A DNA stretch of 64,000 bases from Candidatus Heimdallarchaeota archaeon. Lineage in GTDB: Archaea > Asgardarchaeota > Heimdallarchaeia > Heimdallarchaeales > Kariarchaeaceae. The stretch's first letter is position 1, and every line of letters begins with the position of its first letter. The notes below the pieces were generated by a model. The model did not search any database. It was given only the letters and a program-made list of their open reading frames with translations, and was not told the DNA's origin. This document shows, one piece after another, positions 25,361 through 34,523 of the stretch. Made by a program: the position numbers and the translations under genes. The stretch is from positions 186,001 to 250,000 of the forward strand of contig JASBSB010000003.1 in assembly GCA_030149205.1 (NCBI GenBank). The letters run 5' to 3'.

Positions 25361-28300
25361 TTAATTATGATTCCTTAAATATCTTATCTTGCGATTAAAC
25401 ACCAGGACAACAAACGTTATTAAAATTATAAATCCTGCAAAGGGTATCGATTGAGTGGAAGTTGATTGAATAGGAGGGAGAGTGGATGGGTTATTGTTTT
25501 GGATACTAATTTGAACACTATAAGAATGTTGAAAGACACCATCTGTAAGTATAAGTTTCAGGGTATACTGACCATTTGAATAAAGAGTTGAATCAAACAA
25601 AATAAAGTTATTTGTTGAACTAAAGCCTACAATAACTGATAATGACCCATTGTTCAATAATACTGTCCCGGATACCCTGGTATCAGCACTCCATGATACA
25701 TTGTAGTTTCCAGATATTACATCCTGATTCTTTGGAGATAACATTTGGGATGAAAAATCTAAATGGTTATTGAACGTTGCATTAAAGGATTGTGTGAATA
25801 AAATTGGGAAATTCATCCCTTGAGTAACCTCTAGTCCAAAGTTGCCATTGGGGAAAAGGCTTGTGTTAAACCCTAAAGCTGTACCTACATTGGTAAATTG
25901 AGGGCCACTAATCGTATTAATTGTAATATTGAAAGGAAGAATAGCATTGTTGTAGGCTCCATTCACATAATCAATATATAGAATGTATTCACCGCTCTGA
26001 GGAATTGAAAAATATCCTGTCTCGTTGAAAGCACCAATCCTAGAACCATGTTGATTAAATAGATCAAAATTGGGGATGGCAGGGTCATTGATTGATATCA
26101 GATACATGTCCAGATCGACTTTTGAAGAGAAATAATCTAGAGAAATTTTTCCATGTGTACCTTTTTGAAAATTAAGAATAAAATTTTTTTCTGGTGATCC
26201 ACTGCCCTTTATGAAATCTAATTTAGAAAGAGAGCTTGTTATTTTTCTCTGAGACCCGGTATAAACCATTAGACTGGTATTTTTAATTTTTAGTTCTGGG
26301 AAGTTTGCAAGGTGATATGAATTGCTACTGAGTTTTAATTCACCAGATACATTATTCGTTAGGTTTTGATTAAAGCTAATATTTGGGGCTTTTAATACCC
26401 CAGGAACTAAATACCTAGCTGTAACAGCAAAAGTATAAGGTCCTGCAACAAATGGGGTTGCCACAAAATGGATCATAAGAGTGTACTCTCGAGATTTTAC
26501 ATTAATAAATAAGGTCTGAGTTTTTACATCAGAAAGAGTAACCACGTAAAATCCACCTCCCTTATAAGCAACATTTGAACTTGAAACAAGAACACCTTCT
26601 TTGTTATAGAGGTATAAGGCGGGTAATAATCCTGTCTGTGTCCAATTAACCTGAAGAGCGAATTGAGTTGCGTTGGAAGGTAATTTGAAGTCATAATACC
26701 TATAATCTCCTGCCTCTGGACGAGCTGTTTGACTAAGCCAATTGAAGGCTGCATAAGTTTGTCCTTGTTCAAATAGAGAGTTTAGGTTAAGGTCAGCTTT
26801 CATTTGTTTTACTGACTTCCCAAATCCGACCTCATGCTGGGCTAATATAGCTATGTGCCCATAATTTGTCGTGCTTCCATTCTGTATCATAAGTCTACCT
26901 AACTCATATGAATTGATTTGGACTGAAGAACTAATGTTGAGCTGTTTATTAGTGACCCCTAATGACAAATCTCCCCATGTCGTATGATTGAATGTTTGAG
27001 CATGAATTTGATAGACCAACCCATTCCAATTGGGGATTAAATTTACATATCCTGGGTCCTTCAACTGGAATGCGGGTACTCCAGAAAAATCATGGTTTGG
27101 GAATCCAGAATAAAATTGTGTTGCGTAGGCTGTTGTAAACGATTGATCTACCAAAGTCTTATTTATTCCTGTATCAACTAAATTAATTTCAGGAGGACTC
27201 AAACCGTACCGAGAAAGCTGAGTGTAAGTTCCATTAGATATTGAGCTTGAAATTACAAGTAACTCTTGGTTGTTGAATACCCCCTTCAATTCGTTAAACA
27301 CATATAGATCATTCGTGCTTAATCTAGTTTTAAATGTGAAACTTGTTGATTTGGTCCTGTTGAAAATTTGGATTTGTTTGTTCAAAAGGTTTGGATCAAC
27401 TAAGGATCCGTTTCCAAAACGAATCTGAACTGTTACCTCTTTTTTGGTAAGGTTTTGGGGATAGGTATAAATGAAGCTATCCGCCACAGGATTAAGCACT
27501 CCTGGATTTGGTGTATTAAATACTGCTTGAAATGCAGGAGAGAGCTTTTGAGCTATGTATTTTGCCCCTTGGGTGTCCCAGATTATTAGTTCATTATTTT
27601 TCATTACAGAGCTTACAGCACGATAAGCATCTACTAATCCGGCCCCTTGCATTATACTAGGATAGCCAAGGTTTTTTGCAGTACTTTTTAGCCTCGTTCT
27701 AACCTCAGCTAATGAGGAGGGATATCCTTTTTCTTTCAAAGCTTGAAAAACCAAGACTGCAATACCAGCAGTCCTAGGCGTGGCTTCACTTGTCCCACCA
27801 AACACACCTGCAGCCCTCGTTCCATTTCCTCTACCAAATGATACAGTTTTCAGTGTATATCCAAAGGAACCCAGGGCTACCAAGTCAGGTTTAATAATTC
27901 CAGATGGTGTCGGACCATTGCTGCTAAATAACGCAACGTCATTTTTTCCAGAGTTGTTGAAACTGTGAAAACTTGTAGAAGCACCTACAGTTATTGCAAG
28001 ACTAGCGGTACCAGGACTGGCAACTGTCCCAAAACCTGGCCCACCATTCCCTGAAGCAACAGTAAAAATAATGCCCTTGTAGTTTGGGTATGAAACACCA
28101 AATGATACTGATGAAAATATATCTGGTGTACTTAAGGCGTCCAACAACAGAGAGAATAAATCTAATCCTTTTAACGTTGAACCAATTGCACCAGACCCCC
28201 AAGAATTTGATGAAACATTTACAACATGTTCTCTGTTCACTACCCATCCTCCTCCTATTTTTGGTTCCAATCCAGCACTCCAGAGCCATCCCAGTACAAA

Positions 28301-29656
28301 ATCATTAAGGGTTAGCCCTTTTGTTGCAATTATACTAACATTTGGAGCTGAACCTGGAAGTGTGTAGTTTAAGTGAGATTCTACTTTAGGAGTTGTAAAA
28401 TTATCATAAATTTGATAATAAGTCTTTCCTCTGGATCCTGCAGCTGAGGCTACTTGGGTTCCATGTCCAATAGCATCATACATTATAGCCATACCCCTTC
28501 CAGACTTGTCAATTCCACGGACTAACCCCCCATTAACTTTTCCATTAAAATCAATAGAGACTGTTAATGAGCCCATCGAAATATCATTGACTCCATCCCC
28601 ATTTAAGTCCCTAGCAATGATTGGATTGCTTGAGTCATGAGGAGTTTCGTCAGTTAGAGACCAATCAACAAGCCTACGGTAGAGACTACCTCCAGAGAAT
28701 ATATCTCCATTTAAAGAGAGACTCAATCCCAAACTGGTGGAAAGATCAACATAAACAGTATCATACACCCCACTCGTTTTTGAGTCAACTAAAACATATA
28801 CAAAAACTTGTGTAAAGCTAGTTGGTTCATACATCATTCCAACTTTATAGACATTGCTTTTGGAAGTAACTGGAATACCAGTTATATCAATATTTTGAAC
28901 AGTAATCCCAATTTGTTGGGAGGAAGAAGATCCCCCTTGCTCCCCACGAGTAAATGATAAAGTTTTATTAAAAGTTGGTAAAAAGGTTTTTCCACTCTGT
29001 TGAATGGGCGAAACAGACAAGGAAGTTGCTGTAACCCCAGACCCAGTTGCATCAAATGTTGATGGAAGCCCACTTGAAGTCCTATATAATGATCCAGAAA
29101 GGTCAGTCACACCAAAATCGACCCCCGAATCAGTAATCCCTAGTATGATTCCTTGTCCTGAGATATTGTAATTAGACCATACATCAATTGTTCTAAGTAA
29201 ATGTGAAGCCAAAGATGCGTTTTTAATTGGACTTGCTGGCAATGATTGATTAAGACTATTAAATGGATTCGAAAAATCTATATTTTTATCATAGATGATC
29301 CCCTTTACTGATGGATTTCTTTGAATTGCAAAAAGTGATTGATTTGTGTATCTCTGAATAAAATGTAGATAGTTATTCCCAAGTTTGAAAGGAGGCAGGA
29401 ATTCACTTTGAAATTTAACACTTGAATCACTTAAGATCATTAGTTTCCCATTTGAGTTCGAAGGAGGAGGTGTGAACTGATTTGTAATCGACCCAAGTTT
29501 GTGAAGATCTGATTTAACTTTATTCAAACTTGAGTTTGTTGGAATATGAGAAGCTGCTCCGTTTTGAGAGTTTATAGTAAATAAACTGGATGTGAGTCCA
29601 GAGCTAAGTAATATTAGTAAGACAAATAGGAATTTTGGAAATCCTTTGTTTCCCAT
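25361..29656 (-). CDS. Giant membrane-anchored subtilisin-like protease (S8)
   Basis: The 1431-residue protein has a signal peptide, a region of about 140 residues before the catalytic domain, a S8 triad Asp176 (GITDSGVD), His398 (AIGHGTQVAS) and Ser623 (GGTSEATP), and the oxyanion Asn537 (ASGNGG). An insertion of more than 200 residues separates Asp and His and contains a DLNGDGVND calcium-type loop. After residue 700 come about 650 residues of beta-rich domains (pre-peptidase C-terminal and Ig-like in appearance), then a transmembrane helix and a basic RKIRYLRNHN tail. It would work at the outer surface as a large exopeptidase or processing protease of the pyrolysin/TPP II kind. Confidence 0.88.
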   Translation of the reverse strand: MGNKGFPKFLFVLLILLSSGLTSSLFTINSQNGAASHIPTNSSLNKVKSDLHKLGSITNQFTPPPSNSNGKLMILSDSSVKFQSEFLPPFKLGNNYLHFIQRYTNQSLFAIQRNPSVKGIIYDKNIDFSNPFNSLNQSLPASPIKNASLASHLLRTIDVWSNYNISGQGIILGITDSGVDFGVTDLSGSLYRTSSGLPSTFDATGSGVTATSLSVSPIQQSGKTFLPTFNKTLSFTRGEQGGSSSSQQIGITVQNIDITGIPVTSKSNVYKVGMMYEPTSFTQVFVYVLVDSKTSGVYDTVYVDLSTSLGLSLSLNGDIFSGGSLYRRLVDWSLTDETPHDSSNPIIARDLNGDGVNDISMGSLTVSIDFNGKVNGGLVRGIDKSGRGMAIMYDAIGHGTQVASAAGSRGKTYYQIYDNFTTPKVESHLNYTLPGSAPNVSIIATKGLTLNDFVLGWLWSAGLEPKIGGGWVVNREHVVNVSSNSWGSGAIGSTLKGLDLFSLLLDALSTPDIFSSVSFGVSYPNYKGIIFTVASGNGGPGFGTVASPGTASLAITVGASTSFHSFNNSGKNDVALFSSNGPTPSGIIKPDLVALGSFGYTLKTVSFGRGNGTRAAGVFGGTSEATPRTAGIAVLVFQALKEKGYPSSLAEVRTRLKSTAKNLGYPSIMQGAGLVDAYRAVSSVMKNNELIIWDTQGAKYIAQKLSPAFQAVFNTPNPGVLNPVADSFIYTYPQNLTKKEVTVQIRFGNGSLVDPNLLNKQIQIFNRTKSTSFTFKTRLSTNDLYVFNELKGVFNNQELLVISSSISNGTYTQLSRYGLSPPEINLVDTGINKTLVDQSFTTAYATQFYSGFPNHDFSGVPAFQLKDPGYVNLIPNWNGLVYQIHAQTFNHTTWGDLSLGVTNKQLNISSSVQINSYELGRLMIQNGSTTNYGHIAILAQHEVGFGKSVKQMKADLNLNSLFEQGQTYAAFNWLSQTARPEAGDYRYYDFKLPSNATQFALQVNWTQTGLLPALYLYNKEGVLVSSSNVAYKGGGFYVVTLSDVKTQTLFINVKSREYTLMIHFVATPFVAGPYTFAVTARYLVPGVLKAPNISFNQNLTNNVSGELKLSSNSYHLANFPELKIKNTSLMVYTGSQRKITSSLSKLDFIKGSGSPEKNFILNFQKGTHGKISLDYFSSKVDLDMYLISINDPAIPNFDLFNQHGSRIGAFNETGYFSIPQSGEYILYIDYVNGAYNNAILPFNITINTISGPQFTNVGTALGFNTSLFPNGNFGLEVTQGMNFPILFTQSFNATFNNHLDFSSQMLSPKNQDVISGNYNVSWSADTRVSGTVLLNNGSLSVIVGFSSTNNFILFDSTLYSNGQYTLKLILTDGVFQHSYSVQISIQNNNPSTLPPIQSTSTQSIPFAGFIILITFVVLVFNRKIRYLRNHN

Positions 29657-29855
29657 GAATATCTTACTTTAATTTCATACACATTTAATCCTATTCTTAT
29701 TTGTTATTCAGATTTGAGGATTACTCCTGTTCCACAGCATCTAAAACCTAAAGGTTGTAGATATTCTATTCCATTTTAGGTGAAACTATCGTATCAGTTA
29801 AAAATATGGGTATCCTGCGTAATTTGACAAAAAGCTTCACGGAGCATTTGTTATC

Positions 29856-29982
29856 CGGGAGGTAGCTCAGACTGGCAGAGCATCCGGCTGTAGTATAATA
29901 TATACTCAAAATGAACCGAAAGGTAATGATTTCTTGTTAGCCAGATACCGGAATGTCGCGGGTTCAAATCCCGTTCTCCCGA
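29856..29982 (+). tRNA. trnY: tRNA-Tyr (GTA) with a 53-nt intron
   Basis: The acceptor stem CGGGAGG pairs with TCTCCCG, giving the C1-G72 pair typical of archaeal tRNA-Tyr, with discriminator A and no encoded CCA. The D stem is GCTC/GAGC, the T arm GCGGG-TTCAAAT-CCCGT. The anticodon stem TCCGG/CCGGA closes the seven-base loop CTGTAGA once an intron at 29894-29946 is removed between positions 37 and 38. Both cuts fall after the second base of three-base bulges, as in a bulge-helix-bulge, though the central helix has only three clear pairs. A TATA-like AAAAATATG at 29800-29808 may be its promoter. Confidence 0.93.
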
Positions 29983-29995
29983 TTTACATGTTGTT

Positions 29996-30562
29996 TTATT
30001 GTTTTTCCTTATTTTCGAGTAACTCTACAATTATCTTTCCTAATTCTTTAAAGGCAGTCTCAACATTTTCACCAGTCTTAGCAGAAGTCTCAATATATTG
30101 AATACTAACTCCCTCTAGTTCCTTTCTGGATTGAAGTTGAGCAATAAAATTTTGTATTGTATCCAACTTCAAATCTTTAGACTTTTTAAGATCAATTTTA
30201 TTTCCAACAATAATCAGAGGGATTCTGAATGTTTTGTTTGATGTCCAAAGCTCATTTAACCAGCCAGGTAAGTTATAGAATGTCTCAGGTCTAGTTAAGT
30301 CAAATACAACAATTGCACCTTTAGCCTTAAGAAGGAATCTTTGTCTTATCGCTTTAAAGTGAGGTTGTCCAGCGAGATCCCAAATTTGAGCTTTCAAAAT
30401 TTTCCCTTCTCCAACCCTTATATCAGCATTTGCAAAATCAGATCCTAATGTCATCAAATGTGAGTTAGTAAACCCTTTTCCAATGTATCTTTTTCGTAAA
30501 CTAGTTTTACCAACTGCTCCCTCTCCCAAAATCACTACTTTAGCCACAAACGAGCCAGACAT
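29996..30562 (-). CDS. Ras/Rab-like small GTPase, second copy type
   Basis: This 188-residue small GTPase has G1 GEGAVGKT (residues 13-20), G2 Thr38 (TLGSDF), G3 WDLAGQP with Asp62 and Gln66, G4 NKID (121-124) and G5 TSAK (159-162). It resembles the GTPase at 23291-23875 (SLRKRYIGKGF against SLRERFMGRGF) and probably belongs to the same subfamily. The residue after the G3 Gln is Pro where Ras-family proteins usually have Glu. No lipid-attachment Cys is present. It seems to stand alone with a TTAAAATAC TATA-like element about 25 bases upstream and ends 14 bases from the tRNA. Confidence 0.93.
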   Translation of the reverse strand: MSGSFVAKVVILGEGAVGKTSLRKRYIGKGFTNSHLMTLGSDFANADIRVGEGKILKAQIWDLAGQPHFKAIRQRFLLKAKGAIVVFDLTRPETFYNLPGWLNELWTSNKTFRIPLIIVGNKIDLKKSKDLKLDTIQNFIAQLQSRKELEGVSIQYIETSAKTGENVETAFKELGKIIVELLENKEKQ

Positions 30563-30655
30563 TAACTAATATTCTTAATCATTGTATTTTAAGATTATGG
30601 AGTTGATTATGTTGATATTCAAAGCTTATTTTTTAGAAGGAAGAAATATTTGAAT

Positions 30656-31384
30656 TTAGTTTAATATTTCGATTAAACTTGGAGTAATGTCCAATTTCCC
30701 ATTGTTGTTTAATATCTTACCGTCAGCCTCTAGTTTTGTTATTGTTCGAGAAACCAATACGGGTGAGACACTTTTTACCATAGACTTAAGTTGTTCTTGT
30801 TCAACTGGTCGGTTCTCAGCAATTATTGAGAGAATCTCAACCTCAGGTATTTCCAATAACCCACTTGAAAGTAGAAAAGATAATCCTGAGAAATTGTTCA
30901 TAAGATTATTATGATCAGTCTTTAACTGTGAAACTTCTGATTTGAGTTGATCAACTTCTGAGTCTAAATTCTTAAGTAAGTTATTCTTTGTCTCCTGTTT
31001 TTCTTTTAAATCAGCTTCTGACTGAATGATTTTCGACTCCAAAAGGTTAATATCCTTTTGTAATGTCTCTTTTGTTTCTTTTAGGGTGGATATTTCTGTG
31101 TTAATACGATTAATTGTTTCATTCAACTGATTTTGGATACCCTGCTGATCAGAAATGTTTTTTTCAGTGACAGAGGTCTCGGTTTCAAGTTTTTGAACAT
31201 GCATAATTAGGCTAGAGCTTTGGGATTCTAATTGTTGGATAGTGGCTCGCAATTCTTTTTGATTCTCTTCTGCTTTCTTAAAAGAATCTCTAATATTTGT
31301 CAACAAGCCATTCATTTCATTTTGACTGGTCTTTAAACGGTTTATATGTTGATCCAACATCTGAAGTGTATCATCGAATTTCAT
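30656..31384 (-). CDS. Long coiled coil with a C-terminal winged helix (protein 2 of a pair)
   Basis: About residues 5-155 of this 242-residue protein are a heptad-rich coiled coil (Glu, Lys, Gln, Leu, Asn). The last 75 residues look like a winged helix-turn-helix (PEVEILSIIAENRPVEQEQL, VSRTITKLEADGKILNNNGK). Its ATG shares one base with the stop of the next gene upstream, which has the same layout, so the two are coupled in translation and may pair. No family was recognised. Possible comparisons are chromosome-structuring or ESCRT/Vps-type proteins with winged helices, but nothing in the sequence proves either. Confidence 0.7.
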   Translation of the reverse strand: MKFDDTLQMLDQHINRLKTSQNEMNGLLTNIRDSFKKAEENQKELRATIQQLESQSSSLIMHVQKLETETSVTEKNISDQQGIQNQLNETINRINTEISTLKETKETLQKDINLLESKIIQSEADLKEKQETKNNLLKNLDSEVDQLKSEVSQLKTDHNNLMNNFSGLSFLLSSGLLEIPEVEILSIIAENRPVEQEQLKSMVKSVSPVLVSRTITKLEADGKILNNNGKLDITPSLIEILN

Positions 31385-32127
31385 TATAATCGTATCTCCT
31401 TTTTAATTTCAAAGTTGCCTGAAGGCTTTTCATAAGATATAATACCTTTTTCATGTAGTGACATTAGAATTTTGTTTACATTATCTTTTGAGACTCCACT
31501 TGAGAGTGCAAGTTGACCCAAGTTTGACATATTAGATTCACTTAGTGCTTTTAGAACATCATAGGTTGAATCTTTGATGTATGAGTCCTTCAGAAGCTTT
31601 TGGAGAACTTTAAATTGCATCTGTTTTTTGGAAATTTCAGACTTCAATTGATCTCGCTCCTTTACAATGTCCTTTACCCTGTTTTTGTGTTCATTTTCAG
31701 CTTGGATTAAGGCCTCATCAGCTGCTTGAAGGTTTTTTTCAAGATTGTCGTATTTCACTTTCGTCGTTCCATAATGGTCTTTGAGTTTTTCAACCTCGTG
31801 GGACAATTCACCCTTTTCTTTGTTCAAAGATTCAGAATGTTGTTTTAAGGTGTTAATGTTCTCTTGTATTTCCATTTGTTGTTTTAGTTGACTTTCTTTC
31901 TTTGTCTCAAGATTTTTTTTCTTTTGTTCATTACCTGTTATTTGTTCTTCTAATTGGGTCTTTTTTTGACTTAACTCATTTAGTGACTCCCAGAAGGAAT
32001 TTAACTCTGCTGTATCGGTTTCAAGTTTAGTGTGAAAACTGCTTACAAACTCATCATGAAATGATTTATATGATTTAAGTTCTATTTTGAGTTTATCAAA
32101 ATAATTTGATATTTCAGCCTGTTCCAT
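31384..32127 (-). CDS. Long coiled coil with a C-terminal winged helix (protein 1 of a pair)
   Basis: The protein of about 247 residues has a coiled coil from about residue 10 to 170 and a winged helix at the end (DSTYDVLKALSESNMSNLGQ, SKDNVNKILMSLHEKGIISYE). The open frame reaches a GTG at 32145; the ATG at 32127 lies about 30 bases after an AT-rich TATA-like stretch and would be leaderless, so it is preferred. It is followed with one-base overlap by a gene of the same architecture but with little sequence identity. The RqcH gene lies upstream on the same strand, 124 bases away. Confidence 0.7.
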   Translation of the reverse strand: MEQAEISNYFDKLKIELKSYKSFHDEFVSSFHTKLETDTAELNSFWESLNELSQKKTQLEEQITGNEQKKKNLETKKESQLKQQMEIQENINTLKQHSESLNKEKGELSHEVEKLKDHYGTTKVKYDNLEKNLQAADEALIQAENEHKNRVKDIVKERDQLKSEISKKQMQFKVLQKLLKDSYIKDSTYDVLKALSESNMSNLGQLALSSGVSKDNVNKILMSLHEKGIISYEKPSGNFEIKKEIRL

Positions 32128-32251
32128 TGAATTAAAATTAAGCACTAAAGTTAATAAATAAATCGACCATGTGTTGAAATTCTCAATATTATTTTCTCGT
32201 AACTAACGTCAATTCAGCAAAGGTTCAAATTCTTCTAGACAAAAATCAAAT

Positions 32252-34384
32252 TTATTTTTGCTCGAGAAATATTATATTAGAATCTCCGGGTATGTAATGT
32301 GCAAACTCTGATAAATCTAGAGTATATATCTTTCTAAGATCTTGTTTATCAACTAACCGCCCAAAATGTTCTTTTACCCGCTTTGCTACTTTTCCTCTAG
32401 GTGTGTCCCCTGGAATGAGCTTGACAATATGGTTACACTTATGGTTCTGAAGTGTGCTTAATGAACCCACCATCAACCGAGCCCAGTTAGGTTCTATAAT
32501 TATACCAAGATATAGCTCCAATGAAATATTTCGGATATAATGCTTTTCACCGTATACCATTATTGAACCTTGTGGCATAAATTCACCACTTGGTGCATTT
32601 AATGAGACTTGTTCAGGTTCTACCATGTAAGCATCAGCCACTACCCTTTTAGATTTCCAAGCTGATGAAAAACACACACCTAATAAAGCTGCTAGATTTA
32701 CCGTATTTTCAGAAGGAGTCTTCCCGTTCGATTTGATGATAACGAAGGGTGCACCTACAAGATCAGGGTGAATAAAAAAATCGTCCACATCAAGATATTT
32801 ACGAACTAACTGCTCATTCGTTTTTGCATCTAAACCTGCGATAATTATTGTGTTATCTTCACTAATTGTCCATCTCCATTTCTCATACCATCTCTTTCTC
32901 CTCTTGAGAAGAGTTACTTCAACTTGAACATCATTTCTTTTAGATTCAGCTGTAGTTTCAGCCTCTTTTATTTTCTCCTCAGTCAACCGAATTGCCTTAT
33001 TTGCTCCAACAGCTTTATGTTCTTGTTTTTTGGACTTCTCATACAACTCATTTGCAATTTTACTTATCTGCTTCCTGAAATCTAATCCTATAACCTTTTT
33101 TGATTTTGGAAGCTTTACATAAATCAAACCAACTGATGGTTCGATTCTCTCATACAATTTCACGGATGGAATGTTTCGATCTTTAGCAATTTGTAGTTTA
33201 TCAGTTATATCTTCCCATGAAACATTATTTTTTCTGGCGTTATATACTGTTGTTAGAAGCTCATCTATCTCTGTAAAATTTTCGTATATCTCGTTAGCTG
33301 ATTCTTTCACTTCTATTGCTGATTTTTCCATTTCTTTTTGATGGTTCAACTGTTGTTTTAATCTATTTTTAAGTCTATCAGCTTCAGTTTCTAATTGTTC
33401 TGCATCTCCGATTAACTCTGTGTGATCCTCTTGGGATGAGTAGAATACATCATAAGCTAAGTTTAGGGTTTCAACAAAAACCAAATTTGTATTTTCAATT
33501 TCTCCTTGTGGCCAAGGTAGAATCTTAATTACTTGTTCTGGGTCAAAGGGAAGTTCGTCATCAGACCATTGATCATCAAAATCAACCTCTGTATCTTCGA
33601 TTTGTTCACTCGTACTTTCATTATCCAATTCAACATCATTGGTCTCATCACTTTCAACTCCAGTATCTAAATAAACAACTGGGTTGTATTGATTTTGTGT
33701 TAACCTTGCATAGAGGTCATAAACTGCTCTTGTTAGGTATTCTTGCTCTTGACTTGTCAATTCTTCAATCTTTTTTTTAGTAATTTTTGCTTCTTTAAGA
33801 AGATATTTTGAATAGAATGGCCCAAGACCAACCCAGTTATTAAGTGCAATAACTACCTTTCCAGTTGTAGAATAAAGATGACTTATTTCATCTATCCCAT
33901 TTGTTAGGATGTTTCTACCTTGTGTAGGCATATGTTGAAATATTCTACCTGGATGAATATCTCTGTCTCTCATTTTACGGTATCTAAGAGCTACGACTAT
34001 TTTATCATTTGGAGAAATCAAAATTAAATTACCCTCACCAAATAGTTCAATTACTACCCTATATCCCTTATCTGGTCCTATATTCAACTCAATTACTCTA
34101 TCTGCTTCAACTTGTTTAAGTTCATTAATTCTCCTATCTCTTAGATGACTTCGTAACTGTTTAGTTAACTGTGGTGGTTCTGTGGGCATTTTTCTATTAA
34201 ATTTCGTAATATGAAATCTCTTACCTGGTTCTACAAGTAGAAATATTTGACCTAACTCAGGTTTTCTAAGTTTAAAGATAAAAATATTTGAGGACATCTG
34301 GTAAATATTAGTTATCCAAGCTCCTACAATTAAATTTTCAGCCTCATGAACTAAGACCCTCACATCAACACTGGTTAAACTCAT
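32252..34384 (-). CDS. rqcH: RqcH / NEMF / Tae2 family ribosome quality control protein
   Basis: Members of this family bind the peptidyl-tRNA-blocked large subunit and add C-terminal tails to stalled chains. The 710-residue protein has the NFACT-N start (SLTSVDVRVLVHEAENLIVGAWI), FLLVEPGKRFHITKF, a central coiled coil (about residues 340-480), and the NFACT-R region with DDFFIHPDLVGAPFVIIKS and the segment ending in GSIMVYGEKHYI. An acidic stretch of about 30 residues near 255-285 interrupts the middle and is probably a flexible linker. The gene has its own upstream gap and no obvious operon partner. Confidence 0.9.
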   Translation of the reverse strand: MSLTSVDVRVLVHEAENLIVGAWITNIYQMSSNIFIFKLRKPELGQIFLLVEPGKRFHITKFNRKMPTEPPQLTKQLRSHLRDRRINELKQVEADRVIELNIGPDKGYRVVIELFGEGNLILISPNDKIVVALRYRKMRDRDIHPGRIFQHMPTQGRNILTNGIDEISHLYSTTGKVVIALNNWVGLGPFYSKYLLKEAKITKKKIEELTSQEQEYLTRAVYDLYARLTQNQYNPVVYLDTGVESDETNDVELDNESTSEQIEDTEVDFDDQWSDDELPFDPEQVIKILPWPQGEIENTNLVFVETLNLAYDVFYSSQEDHTELIGDAEQLETEADRLKNRLKQQLNHQKEMEKSAIEVKESANEIYENFTEIDELLTTVYNARKNNVSWEDITDKLQIAKDRNIPSVKLYERIEPSVGLIYVKLPKSKKVIGLDFRKQISKIANELYEKSKKQEHKAVGANKAIRLTEEKIKEAETTAESKRNDVQVEVTLLKRRKRWYEKWRWTISEDNTIIIAGLDAKTNEQLVRKYLDVDDFFIHPDLVGAPFVIIKSNGKTPSENTVNLAALLGVCFSSAWKSKRVVADAYMVEPEQVSLNAPSGEFMPQGSIMVYGEKHYIRNISLELYLGIIIEPNWARLMVGSLSTLQNHKCNHIVKLIPGDTPRGKVAKRVKEHFGRLVDKQDLRKIYTLDLSEFAHYIPGDSNIIFLEQK

Positions 34385-34523
34385 AAATCATCACTTTAGA
34401 GTGTCTATATCACACCTTCGATACTTAAGTGGATAGATCGCAATTACTTATTTGACAGAATGTGTTGAGAGATTAAAATATGTCTGAGTTTGAAAAAATT
34501 AATTTGTAATTGAGGCTAAAAAT

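Noticed and set aside
29856..29982. Reading the tRNA as tRNA-Trp with anticodon CCA near 29941
   Set aside because: The CCA reading gives a nine-base anticodon loop; tRNA-Tyr (GTA) gives a seven-base loop, a perfect stem and the C1-G72 pair.
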